Positions 1-9,509 of a stretch of 64,000 nt of DNA are shown in pieces. How positions within the stretch are numbered: position 1 is the stretch's first letter; the number at the start of each line of letters is the position of its first letter. The notes under the pieces were generated by a model. That model was not told the DNA's origin. It saw only the letters and a list, made by a program, of their open reading frames with translations, and made no database searches. Source of the stretch: Motilibacter deserti (GTDB taxonomy: Bacteria; Actinomycetota; Actinomycetes; Motilibacterales; Motilibacteraceae); contig NZ_JAANNP010000002.1 in assembly GCF_011250635.1 (NCBI RefSeq), forward strand, positions 194,478 to 258,477, given 5' to 3'. The position numbers and the translations under genes are program-made.

Positions 1-1587
1 TCGGGCCACGAGACGATCGCCGGTGGTTTCGGTGCCGACTACATCGAGACCGGCCTCGGCGGCGGCTCGGCGTACGGCGGTGGTGACGACGCCGAGAGCA
101 AGGAGACGACCCCGAACCGGATCATCGGCGGCTCGGGCCCGGAGCAGGACTCGCTGACCGGCTCCGCCGGCAACGACACCATCTCGGGCGGTGGCGGCGG
201 CGACCTCATCTTCGGCGGTGAGGGCGACGACGTCATCGACACCCTCGGCGGCACGGTCCTGGCCATCGCCCACGGCCAGGGGGGCAACGACACCATCACC
301 GGCGGCGAGGGGGAGGAGCAGTTCCACGGCGGCGCCGGGAACGACACCCTCATCGGCAACGGTGGCACCGACACCCTGCAGGGCGACGCGGACGACGACA
401 AGCTGTACGGCGGGCCCGGCGACGAGTACCAGTTCAGCGGCGGCGCCGGCGACGACCTGCTGGACGGCGGCCCGGGCGCGGACCAGATGTCCGGCGCCCA
501 GGGCTTCGACACGGTCAGCTACGCGGACCGCGCCGAGCCGCTCGTCATCGACGTCGACGGCCAGGCCGACGACGGTGGTGCCAGCGATGCGCACTCGAAC
601 CGGACGCTGAACCAGAAGGACAGCGTCAGCACGGACGTCGAGAAGGTCATCGGTGGAGCAGGCGGCGACCGCATCACGGTCGGCGCCCCGCAGACGGGTG
701 GGTACACCCTCGAGGGCCGAGGCGGCGACGACACCCTCGTCGGCGCGGCCGGGCCTGACGTCCTCGACGGCGGCGAGGGCAACGACGTCGAGCAGGGCAA
801 CGGCGGTGCGGACACCTTCCTGCAGGGTGCCGCCCCCAACGGTGGCGACGACCTCTCCGGCGGCGAGGGCGCCGACTCGGTGAGCTACGCACTGCGTACG
901 CGGGGCTCGGTGGCGGTCTCGCTCGACGACGTCGCCAACGACGGCGCGGCGGGGGAGTCCGACAACGTCCGCTCCGACGTCGAGGGCTCGCGCCTCGGCG
1001 AGGTCGAGCCGCAGCCGGACGGCGGCACGGGCGGCGGTGGCACGGGTGGCGGTGGTGGCACCGGCGGCGGCGGCGGTGGCGGCGGGGGCGGCGGCGGCGG
1101 GGGCGGCAACCCCGCCCCGGTCGAGCCGCAGCCCGCGCCTCCGGCCCCGCAGCCGACCCAGCCGGCTCCTCCGGCGCCCCAGCCGACGCAGCCGGCGCCG
1201 GTGGAGACGCCGGTGCCGCAGCCTCCGGCTCCGCCGGTGGCCCGCAAGCCCGTGATCTCGATCAAGGGTGGCGCGGTGACCGAGGGCAAGAAGGGCCAGC
1301 GCAAGAAGCTGACCTTCACCATCACCCTCTCCGCGCCGGCGAAGGGCAAGGTCACGGTCGCGTGGTCCGCGGCCGGGGTCACCGCGAGGGCGGGCAGCGA
1401 CTTCGCCAAGGCGGCCGGGACGGTCACCTTCGCGAAGGGGCAGAAGGTCAAGACTGTCACCGTCACGATCCTCGGTGACAAGGTGAAGGAGAAGAACGAG
1501 ACCCTCAAGGTCAACCTCTCCAGGCCGACGGGCGCGACCGTCAAGGTGAAGTCGGCGGTCGGGACGATCCGCAACGACGACAAGTAG
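1..1587 (+). CDS. RTX-repeat / Calx-beta secreted protein, 5' truncated
   Basis: The frame is open from the first base, so this is the last 528 residues of a larger protein whose start lies outside the window. Residues 1-165 and 215-290 hold calcium-binding nonapeptide repeats of the GGxGxDxLx kind, for example GGAGNDTLIG and GGEGNDVEQG. A pure glycine tract follows (about 340-370), then a proline-rich linker with two PAPPAPQPTQ units, then a C-terminal beta domain (about 418-528) that looks like a Calx-beta domain and ends in IRNDDK. Proteins of this build are exported and bind calcium at the cell surface. No catalytic domain is visible in this part, so its activity is unknown. A strong hairpin follows the stop codon. 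Confidence 0.85.
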   Translation, partial: SGHETIAGGFGADYIETGLGGGSAYGGGDDAESKETTPNRIIGGSGPEQDSLTGSAGNDTISGGGGGDLIFGGEGDDVIDTLGGTVLAIAHGQGGNDTITGGEGEEQFHGGAGNDTLIGNGGTDTLQGDADDDKLYGGPGDEYQFSGGAGDDLLDGGPGADQMSGAQGFDTVSYADRAEPLVIDVDGQADDGGASDAHSNRTLNQKDSVSTDVEKVIGGAGGDRITVGAPQTGGYTLEGRGGDDTLVGAAGPDVLDGGEGNDVEQGNGGADTFLQGAAPNGGDDLSGGEGADSVSYALRTRGSVAVSLDDVANDGAAGESDNVRSDVEGSRLGEVEPQPDGGTGGGGTGGGGGTGGGGGGGGGGGGGGGNPAPVEPQPAPPAPQPTQPAPPAPQPTQPAPVETPVPQPPAPPVARKPVISIKGGAVTEGKKGQRKKLTFTITLSAPAKGKVTVAWSAAGVTARAGSDFAKAAGTVTFAKGQKVKTVTVTILGDKVKEKNETLKVNLSRPTGATVKVKSAVGTIRNDDK

Positions 1588-1602
1588 CCCTACGCGCTGC
1601 TG

Positions 1603-1638
1603 CGAGCTGCCCATGGCCTCCGGGCCATGGGCAGCTCG
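1603..1638 (+). terminator. Terminator hairpin after the RTX gene
   Basis: A perfect 16-bp inverted repeat (1603-1618 and 1623-1638) with a TCCG loop starts 15 nt after the stop codon. There is no T tract, as is common in high-G+C actinobacteria. It can also stop transcripts of the aldo/keto reductase arriving from the other side. Confidence 0.8.
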
Positions 1639-1669
1639 CGTGCCGGGCAGCGCCTGCCTCACCGGGCCC

Positions 1670-2551
1670 TCAGCGCGAGGGGCCGCCGGCGCCGATGGCG
1701 TCGAGGTCGGCCACGGCCTCGGCGGGCAGCCGGAGCCCGGCGCCGGCGACGTTCTCCCGCAGGTGCGCGACGGAGGAGGTCCCCGGGATCAGCAGCATGT
1801 TGGGGGAGCGCTGCAGCAGCCAGGCGAGCGCGACGGCGATCGGAGTCGTCTCCAGGCGGGTGGCCACCGCCCGCAGCGCGTCCGACTGGAGGGGGGAGAA
1901 GCCTCCGAGCGGGAAGTACGGCACGTACGCGATGCCCTGCTCGGCCGTGAGGCCGACCAGCGCGTCGTCCTCGCGCCGGGCGATGTTGTAGAGGTTTTGC
2001 ACGCAGACGACGGGCGCGATGGTCTGCGCCTCGGCCAGCTGCTCGGCGCTCACCGTGCTGAGACCCAGATGGCGGATCAGGCCCTGCTGCTGCAGCTCGG
2101 CCAACGCCTCGAACTGCTCGGCGATCGAGCCCGGCTCCGGGGTCTCGAGCCCGCCCACGCGCAGGTTGACGACATCGAGCGCCTCCAGCCCGAGGTGGTC
2201 CAGGTTCTCGTGTACCTGCCGGCGCAGCTCCTTCGGCGTGCGCGCGTGCGGCCAGCCGCCGGCCTCGTCCCGGCGCGCGCCGACCTTCGTGACGACACGC
2301 AGGTTGTCGGGGTACGGCCAGAGCGCCTCGCGGATGAGCTCGTTGGTGACGTAGGGGCCGTAGAAGTCCGCGGTGTCGATGTGCGTGATGCCGAGTTCGA
2401 CGGCTGTGCGGAGCACGGCTGTCGCCTCGTCCCGGTCCTTCGGGGGGCCGAAGACGCCGGGCCCGGCGAGCTGCATCGCGCCGTAGCCGACGCGGGTGAG
2501 GTCGAGGTCGCCGACGCGGTAGGTGCCGCCGGGGAGGTCGTTCGTGGCCAT
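1670..2551 (-). CDS. Aldo/keto reductase
   Basis: A 293-residue NADPH-dependent oxidoreductase of the aldo/keto reductase superfamily, cytoplasmic, acting on an unknown carbonyl substrate. Visible family features are the N-terminal VGYGAMQLAGPGVFG, the catalytic Asp/Tyr region HIDTADFYGPYVTNELI near residue 58, and a C-terminal cofactor region LLIPGTSSVAHLRENV. The ATG gives MATNDLPGG, the usual beginning for this group. It is divergent from an MmyB-type regulator across a 135-bp spacer, an arrangement often seen when the regulator controls the reductase. That control is inferred, not shown. Confidence 0.9.
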   Translation of the reverse strand: MATNDLPGGTYRVGDLDLTRVGYGAMQLAGPGVFGPPKDRDEATAVLRTAVELGITHIDTADFYGPYVTNELIREALWPYPDNLRVVTKVGARRDEAGGWPHARTPKELRRQVHENLDHLGLEALDVVNLRVGGLETPEPGSIAEQFEALAELQQQGLIRHLGLSTVSAEQLAEAQTIAPVVCVQNLYNIARREDDALVGLTAEQGIAYVPYFPLGGFSPLQSDALRAVATRLETTPIAVALAWLLQRSPNMLLIPGTSSVAHLRENVAGAGLRLPAEAVADLDAIGAGGPSR

Positions 2552-2686
2552 GGTGCCCTTCCTGCCGCGGCCGGACGCCTGCGGCAGGCCCAGGCTGCGA
2601 CGTCGGTGCGGGCGCAGGCAGAGCCCCGGTCTTCCTGGGAGTGGCAGGGCCAGGCTGTCGCGGCGCGACGTCCCTACAGTGGCCGC

Positions 2687-3538
2687 ATGGCCGGCACCAA
2701 CGCGCTGGGGGAGTATCTCCGGGCTCGACGCGAGCTCGTGGACCCGGCTGACGTCGGCCTCCGGGTGATGGGCGTACGGCGGACGCCCGGGCTGCGCCGC
2801 GAGGAGGTCGCGACGCTCGCCGGCATCAGCGCGGACTACTACCTCCGGCTCGAGCAGGGGCGCGACCGCAACCCCTCGCCGCAGGTGCTCGACGCGCTGG
2901 CCCGGGTGTTCGGCCTCGACGCCACCGCCACGGCGTACCTGCTGGGGTTGGCGGGCACCGTCCGCACCCCGCGCGCGCCGCGGCGGGAGGTCGTCCCCGC
3001 GGGGATCCGACAGCTCGTGGCCGCTCTCGACCTGCCCGCCTTCGTCGAGAGCCGCCGCTTCGACGTCCTCGCCGTCAACCCGCTCGCGACCGCGCTCGCG
3101 CCGAGCATCCGTCCGGGGGAGAACCGCCTGCGGTCGGTCTTCCTCGACCCGGCCGAGCGCGCGCTCTATCCCGATTGGGAGAAGGCGACTGCAGGCATGG
3201 TCGCGTCCTTCCGCGCCTCCATCGGGACCGACACCGATGACCCGCGCACCGCTCAGCTGGTCGGTGAGCTCTCGCTCGGCAGCGAGCACTTCGGCCGGCT
3301 ATGGGCACGGCACGACGTCGGGCCGCTCGCCGGTGGCACGGCCCGCATGCGTCACCCGCTGGTGGGCCACCTCGAGCTGCGGCGGGAGAAGCTGCCGATC
3401 GGTGATTCGGGCGGGCAGCTGCTGGTGATCTACCACCCGGAGCCGGGCTCGGAGTCGGCGACGGCGCTCGGGCGGCTGCGCTCGCTGGCCGGTGGCGAGC
3501 CGGTCGCGGGTGAGGGGTCGGGCCGCTCGGCGCGGTGA
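2687..3538 (+). CDS. XRE-family regulator with MmyB-like ligand domain
   Basis: A 283-residue transcription factor. Residues 5-75 form an XRE helix-turn-helix with the signature VRRTPGLRREEVATLAGIS and YYLRLEQGRDRNPS, typical of MmyB-like regulators. The remainder (about 105-265) is the MmyB ligand-binding domain, a PAS-like fold that binds fatty acids in studied relatives. No Shine-Dalgarno sequence precedes the ATG. A TACAGT hexamer ends 6 nt before it, suggesting a leaderless transcript. The likely target is the divergent aldo/keto reductase. Confidence 0.88.
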   Translation: MAGTNALGEYLRARRELVDPADVGLRVMGVRRTPGLRREEVATLAGISADYYLRLEQGRDRNPSPQVLDALARVFGLDATATAYLLGLAGTVRTPRAPRREVVPAGIRQLVAALDLPAFVESRRFDVLAVNPLATALAPSIRPGENRLRSVFLDPAERALYPDWEKATAGMVASFRASIGTDTDDPRTAQLVGELSLGSEHFGRLWARHDVGPLAGGTARMRHPLVGHLELRREKLPIGDSGGQLLVIYHPEPGSESATALGRLRSLAGGEPVAGEGSGRSAR

Positions 3539-3560
3539 CTGGAGCTGCCGGAGGAGCAGT

Positions 3561-3590
3561 GAGGGCCGGCCACGCGAGCGCCCGGCCCTC
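3561..3590. terminator. Bidirectional terminator hairpin
   Basis: A 9-bp GC-rich inverted repeat (3561-3569 with 3582-3590) and a 12-nt loop lie between the convergent MmyB-like regulator and the aminotransferase, so it can serve both. Confidence 0.6.
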
Positions 3591-3610
3591 ATGGGAGCAG
3601 CGACTGCCGC

Positions 3611-4912
3611 TCAGCCCCGCGCCTCCCGGTCCACCCGCTCCAGCACGTCGGTGAGGATCCCGAGCCCCTCCTCGGCCTCGGCCTCGGTGAGGATCAGCGG
3701 CGGCGCGATGCGCAGCACGTTGCCGTAGAGCCCGCCCTTGCCGATCAGCAGGCCGGCCTTCCGCGTCTCCTCCATCACCCGGGCCGCCGCCTCGGTGTCA
3801 GGAGTGCGGCCGTCCGGCCGGACGAGCTCGACCCCGACCATCAGGCCGCGGCCGCGTACCTCCGCGATGCTCGGGCAGCGCGCCGCGACGTCCCGCAGCC
3901 CCTCGTGCAGCCGGGTGCCGACCTTCGCGGCGTTGGCCTGCAGGTCGCGGGACAGGATGTAGTCGAGGACGGCGTTGGCCGCCGTCGTCGCCACAGGGTT
4001 GCCGCCGAACGTCGAGATCGAGTTGGCGCCGATGCAGTCCATCAGGTCGCCGCGCGCCACGACGCCGCCGATGGCCCAGCCGCCCGCCAGCCCCTTGGCG
4101 AACGTCATCGCGTCGGGGACGACACCGGAGGCGTTGATCCCCCAGAAGTGCTCGCCCGTGCGGCCCCACGCGGTCTGCACCTCGTCCGAGACGAAGAGCG
4201 TGCCCGTCTCGTCGAGGACCTCCTTGTAGGCCGCCAGCAGGCGGTCCGGCGGCACGGCGAAGCCGCCGACGCCCTGGATCGGCTCCGCGATCATGCAGGC
4301 GACCTCGCCCGCGGTCGCCACCGCGAGCAGCTCGCGCAGGTCGTCCACGCACGCCGCGACGTACGCCTCGTCGTCGAGGTCGCGGAACGGGCTGCGGAAG
4401 CGGTAGCCGCCGTGGACGTACGTCACCTGGAACGGGGAGAAGCTGGTGGCCGACCAGGACCGGTTGCCCGTCACGCCGGTCGTCGCGAACGCGCGGCCGT
4501 GGTAGCCGCTGCGCAGCGCCAGGATCTGGTTGCTGCGCCGGTACGTCGTGGCGAGCAGCAGCGCCGCCTCGTTGGCCTCGGTGCCGGAGTTGGTGAAGAA
4601 CACCTTCGCGTCCGGGATGCCCGACAGCTTCGCGATCTTCTCCGCGAGCTCGACCTGCGAGCGCAGCAGGTAGAGCGTCGAGGTGTGCACGACGCCGCGC
4701 CCGAGCTGCTCCTGCACCGCCTCGCGCAGCTCCGGCAGCCCGTAGCCGACGGAGTTGGTGAGGATGCCCGCGAAGAAGTCGAGGTACGTCCGCCCGGTCG
4801 CGTCCGTGACGCGGCTGCCCGAGCCCGAGACGATCTCGAGCGGCTCGTCGTAGTAGAGCGAGAGCCACGCCGGGAGGACGGCCCGGTGGCGGGCGAGCAG
4901 GTCGTCGGTCAT
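3611..4912 (-). CDS. Class III PLP-dependent aminotransferase
   Basis: A 433-residue fold-type I aminotransferase of the acetylornithine/4-aminobutyrate group. The phosphate-binding FFTNSGTEANEAA region is near 105-117, the cofactor-contacting Asp243 is in SDEVQTAWG, and the Schiff-base Lys273 is in TFAKGLAGG. The amino donor cannot be told from sequence. The ATG at 4912 has GGAG 9 nt upstream. A GTG at 4930 is also possible and would overlap the pgm stop codon as GTGA. The gene follows pgm by 14 nt and is probably co-transcribed with it, although no shared pathway is obvious. Confidence 0.9.
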   Translation of the reverse strand: MTDDLLARHRAVLPAWLSLYYDEPLEIVSGSGSRVTDATGRTYLDFFAGILTNSVGYGLPELREAVQEQLGRGVVHTSTLYLLRSQVELAEKIAKLSGIPDAKVFFTNSGTEANEAALLLATTYRRSNQILALRSGYHGRAFATTGVTGNRSWSATSFSPFQVTYVHGGYRFRSPFRDLDDEAYVAACVDDLRELLAVATAGEVACMIAEPIQGVGGFAVPPDRLLAAYKEVLDETGTLFVSDEVQTAWGRTGEHFWGINASGVVPDAMTFAKGLAGGWAIGGVVARGDLMDCIGANSISTFGGNPVATTAANAVLDYILSRDLQANAAKVGTRLHEGLRDVAARCPSIAEVRGRGLMVGVELVRPDGRTPDTEAAARVMEETRKAGLLIGKGGLYGNVLRIAPPLILTEAEAEEGLGILTDVLERVDREARG

Positions 4913-4926
4913 GCCGCCAGTCTCCG

Positions 4927-6567
<1,641 letters not shown>

Positions 6568-6775
6568 CGGAAATGCCTCCTTGCTAGGGCCTGCTGCTGG
6601 CCGAATTCTGCTGCCCTGTAGTTGGCCTGCCAACTCCAGGGGTTGGGAATCGGGCGAGCGGGGAACTCCCCACGCGTCCGGGTGCCACAGGCCCCGCCGT
6701 CCGGGACGCCGGATCGGCCGGGAGGGGGTGGCCCTTCGCATTCGTGCACTATTTTCAGCACCCTGGGGGTTTTCG

Positions 6776-7165
6776 ATGTCGTCTGCCCTGCGCCGCTCGA
6801 GCGCCGTCGCGCTCGCCACAGGTGGTCTGCTGCTCTCCCCGTTGACCGGCTCGTCGGCGCTCGCCGACCCCGACTACGGCGTCGCTCCCAGTGCTCCCTA
6901 CGCCTACGACCAGGTCGTCTCGTCGGCCGGGTTCACGGTTCAGTTCACCGATAACTCGGACAATGAGTATGTTTTCTACCTCGAGCTGAGCAACAACAAC
7001 GGCGGCACCTGGACCCGCGTGGACGGGGCCTGGCGCTCCGCGGTCGAGGGGACCGGCGGGCAGTCCGCGCTCAGCGCGAGCACGGGCAAGCTCGGCACGC
7101 TCTTCCGCGTCGTGGCCTACAACGGGGCAGGCGCGTCCGCGAGCAACATCCGCATGTGCTGCTAA
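6776..7165 (+). CDS. Small secreted protein of unknown function
   Basis: A 129-residue protein with an obvious export signal: a basic N-terminus (MSSALRRSS), a hydrophobic core and a likely signal-peptidase site [10 protein letters not shown] near residue 30. The mature part of about 100 residues is rich in Ser, Gly, Asn and Tyr, looks like a single beta-sandwich, and ends in MCC, two adjacent cysteines at the very C-terminus. I do not recognise a family. A GGGGG run lies 6 nt before the ATG. Its stop codon overlaps the stop codon of the convergent acVLRF1 gene. Confidence 0.75.
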   Translation: MSSALRRSSAVALATGGLLLSPLTGSSALADPDYGVAPSAPYAYDQVVSSAGFTVQFTDNSDNEYVFYLELSNNNGGTWTRVDGAWRSAVEGTGGQSALSASTGKLGTLFRVVAYNGAGASASNIRMCC

Positions 7166-7887
7166 TCCGCTGCTGAGCCACCGCTGGTCGGGGCGTCCGG
7201 CGGGTCCTGCACGCGCACCCGCACCGACCTGACGGCGGCGACGCTCTCCTCGAGCACCTTGCGCCGGGGGTCGGGGACGTCGAGGAACGGGCCGGTGACA
7301 AGGGGGCGCAGGGGGGCCAGCCGTGCGTCGGCCAGCACGGCGTCGACCGCGCGGCGGTCCCCGCCCGTGACGAGGCCGGCCAGGCGGGGCGCTTCGGGCA
7401 GCAGCACGAGGGCAGCGGCGTCCGCGGTGGCTTCGAACGCTACTCGTGCCTGGCCCTCGCGGCGGCGCGCGAACCGCTGCTGCGACCACCCACCGGCGGC
7501 TGTCCGGCCCTGCACGTGGCGCTGCCCTGCCTTGGCCGACACGATGTCGGACCCCTCGACGACGCCGACGGCGTAGCCACCCAGCCGGGCCAGCAGCAGG
7601 CCGACCCGGCGCGGGCGGAGCGCGTGCGCGACGAGCGCGGCGCGACCGTCGACATCGGGACCGCCCCCGGAGTCAGGAGGCCCGTCCGGCTCGACGAGCA
7701 GTGGGGGGAACGGGACTTCGCACGTCGCGATCGCGCCGTCAGCGGCGACGAACCGCACCTCGTCCGCCGCGACAGCGCACGAAGCCGGCCCGTGGCGTTC
7801 CTCGAACCCCGCGAGCCACCGCTCGAGCCGGTCCGCCCCGACGGTGACCCAGCGGCCACCGCCGGCGGCGGGACGCGAACGCGACAT
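7162..7887 (-). CDS. acVLRF1-type release-factor-like protein
   Basis: A 241-residue member of the archaeo-eukaryotic release factor 1 superfamily, of the actinobacterial/chloroflexi VLRF1 group. The diagnostic loop G132-G133-W-S-Q-Q-R138 replaces the GGQ tip of classical release factors; in VLRF1 relatives such as Vms1 the loop's glutamine is needed to free peptides from peptidyl-tRNA on stalled ribosomes. The flanking RFARRREGQA also fits the family. A role in ribosome rescue is therefore likely but inferred. The ATG at 7887 is clear of the epimerase gene upstream. The 3' end overlaps the convergent small secreted protein by 4 nt. Confidence 0.82.
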   Translation of the reverse strand: MSRSRPAAGGGRWVTVGADRLERWLAGFEERHGPASCAVAADEVRFVAADGAIATCEVPFPPLLVEPDGPPDSGGGPDVDGRAALVAHALRPRRVGLLLARLGGYAVGVVEGSDIVSAKAGQRHVQGRTAAGGWSQQRFARRREGQARVAFEATADAAALVLLPEAPRLAGLVTGGDRRAVDAVLADARLAPLRPLVTGPFLDVPDPRRKVLEESVAAVRSVRVRVQDPPDAPTSGGSAAD

Positions 7888-7946
7888 GCTGTCAGCCTCG
7901 CGCGTCCGGCCGGCCCTGCGCGTGAACCAGCCCGGTGCGCCGCCCG

Positions 7947-9188
7947 TCAGCCCTGCGCATCCGCCTGCAGCCGCAGCGCCGTCGCCAGCGTCGGCGCGGC
8001 CGGCAGCTGGGGGAGCAGGGTCGCCTGGTAGGCGTGGTAGACGTCGGGCTTGCCGGCCCAGACCGACGCGGCGGGCAGGTTGTGCTCGTCGAGCTCGTGG
8101 TGCCAGCTGCCGTGCTCGCGGTCGAGGAAGGCGTCCTCGGCGGTGTCCCACCACGTGCGGTACCACTGCTCGTAGCGCTGCTCGCCGGTCCGGCGCTGGA
8201 GTGCGGCCGCGGTCCCGATGGCCTCGGCGAGCACCCAGTGCATCCGGGCCGAGACGACGGGCCGGTCCTCCCAGTCCAGCGTGTAGACGAAGCCCGGCGT
8301 CCGCCCCGCCTGCCAGCCGACGTCGACCGACGCGTCGAACAGCGCGATCGCGTCCTCCAGCAGCCAGGCCGGGGCAGGCTCGCCGGCCGCCTCCATTGCC
8401 GCCTCGAGACCCAGCAGCAGCCGGGACCACTCCAGCCAGTGGCCGACCGTCGAGCCGTACGGCCGGAACTGGTCGGCGGGGGAGTCGACGTTGTAGTCCA
8501 GCTGCGGGTGCCACTCCGCGTCGAAGTGCTCTGGCAGCCGCCAGTGCTGGGCGCGGGCGGCGCCGTGGACGAGGTGCTCGGCGATGCGCAGCGCGCGCTG
8601 CCGCCACACGCCGTCCCCGGTGACGTCGGCGGCGGCGAGGAAGCACTCGACGGCGTGCATGTTGCTGTTGGCGCCGCGATAGGGGTCGAGCTCGGTCCAG
8701 GCCCGGTCCCATGCCTCGACGCAGCGCCCGGCCTGCTCGTCCCAGAACCGCTCCGACATCACGTCGAGCGCCTCGGCCAGCAGGCTGTCGGCCCCCCGCC
8801 GCCCCGCCGCCGCCGCGCTGCTCGCCGCGAGCACGACGAAGGCATGGACGTACGCCTCCTTGCCCGTCCCGACCGGCTGGCCGTCCGGCGAGACGGCCGA
8901 GAACCAGCCTCCGTGCTCGCCGTCGCGCAGCAGGCCGGCGAGCGCGGCGACCCCGGCGTCGGCGTGGCCGCCCGCGCCCGGGGCCCCGCGCAGGTGGGCG
9001 AGGGCGAACACGTGCGTCATCCGCGCGGTGATCCAGGTCTCGATCGGCCGGTGGAGCTCCGGCTTGCCGGCGCCGTCGAGCCAGGCGAACCCGCCCGAGG
9101 GGTGGCGGGACGCCTCGGCGAAGGACAGCAGGCGCCGCCCCTCCTCGTCGAGCCAGGCGAGGTGGGAGGGCAGGGCGGTCCAGGTCAT
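7947..9188 (-). CDS. AGE-family sugar epimerase/isomerase
   Basis: A 413-residue (alpha/alpha)6-barrel protein of the N-acylglucosamine 2-epimerase family, which interconverts C2 epimers such as mannose/glucose or GlcNAc/ManNAc, or isomerises mannose to fructose. Family features include RPIETWITARMTHVFALA near 45-65, GTGKEAYVHAFVVLA near 107-121, the NSNMHAVECFLAA histidine region and RMHWVLAEAIG. The ATG at 9188 is preceded by GAGGAACCGCG. The upstream region has a good promoter (TTGCCC-N17-TACGCT) with a LacI-type operator just downstream of the expected start point. The same half-site occurs before the GH92 mannosidase at 47195, which favours a mannose-related substrate. Confidence 0.88.
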   Translation of the reverse strand: MTWTALPSHLAWLDEEGRRLLSFAEASRHPSGGFAWLDGAGKPELHRPIETWITARMTHVFALAHLRGAPGAGGHADAGVAALAGLLRDGEHGGWFSAVSPDGQPVGTGKEAYVHAFVVLAASSAAAAGRRGADSLLAEALDVMSERFWDEQAGRCVEAWDRAWTELDPYRGANSNMHAVECFLAAADVTGDGVWRQRALRIAEHLVHGAARAQHWRLPEHFDAEWHPQLDYNVDSPADQFRPYGSTVGHWLEWSRLLLGLEAAMEAAGEPAPAWLLEDAIALFDASVDVGWQAGRTPGFVYTLDWEDRPVVSARMHWVLAEAIGTAAALQRRTGEQRYEQWYRTWWDTAEDAFLDREHGSWHHELDEHNLPAASVWAGKPDVYHAYQATLLPQLPAAPTLATALRLQADAQG

Positions 9189-9271
9189 CGCGGTTCCTCT
9201 CTCCAGCCGACGGCCCACTCTGTCAGCCGCTGCAGGGTGCGGTCGGCGGCGCGGCGGAGCCCGCCGCGCCC

Positions 9272-9285
9272 TGACAACGGTGTCA
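9272..9285. promoter_or_regulatory. Putative LacI-type operator of the epimerase gene
   Basis: TGACAACGGTGTCA, an inverted repeat (TGACA/TGTCA arms around ACGG, with CTGACA/TGTCAG when extended). It lies at the expected transcription start of the minus-strand epimerase gene, where a bound repressor would block initiation. It shares TGACAACG and TGTC with the site at 47301. Confidence 0.6.
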
Positions 9286-9295
9286 GCGCAGGGGG

Positions 9296-9324
9296 AGCGT
9301 AGGGGAGGCGCCGCGATGGGGCAA
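9296..9324 (-). promoter_or_regulatory. Promoter of the epimerase gene
   Basis: On the minus strand TTGCCC (9324-9319) is followed after 17 nt by TACGCT (9301-9296), a good match to the housekeeping promoter pattern. The predicted start point falls in or next to the operator at 9272-9285. Confidence 0.5.
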
Positions 9325-9509
9325 CGACCGTGCGGGTGTGCCCGTGCCCTCGCTCGTGGCAGCCGGCAACGAGCGGGCGATCAAGGCCTGCTCCGGGCGG
9401 GTGACGGCGTGGGCGCGGGACGGCGCGGGTAGGGCCCACGCGCGGACGCGCCCGCAGACGGGCGCCGGCCGCCCCCGGCAGGGGCCGCACCGACTGGAGG
9501 AGACGACAC

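Larger units (their letters stand above)
9189..9509. other. Gene-free 321-bp spacer between epimerase and dehydrogenase
   Basis: Contains the epimerase promoter and operator on the minus strand (described separately) and, at its right end, GGAGGAG ahead of the dehydrogenase ATG. No small gene or RNA is recognisable. The stretch 9340-9490 is very GC-rich and shows no clear promoter for the dehydrogenase. Confidence 0.5.
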
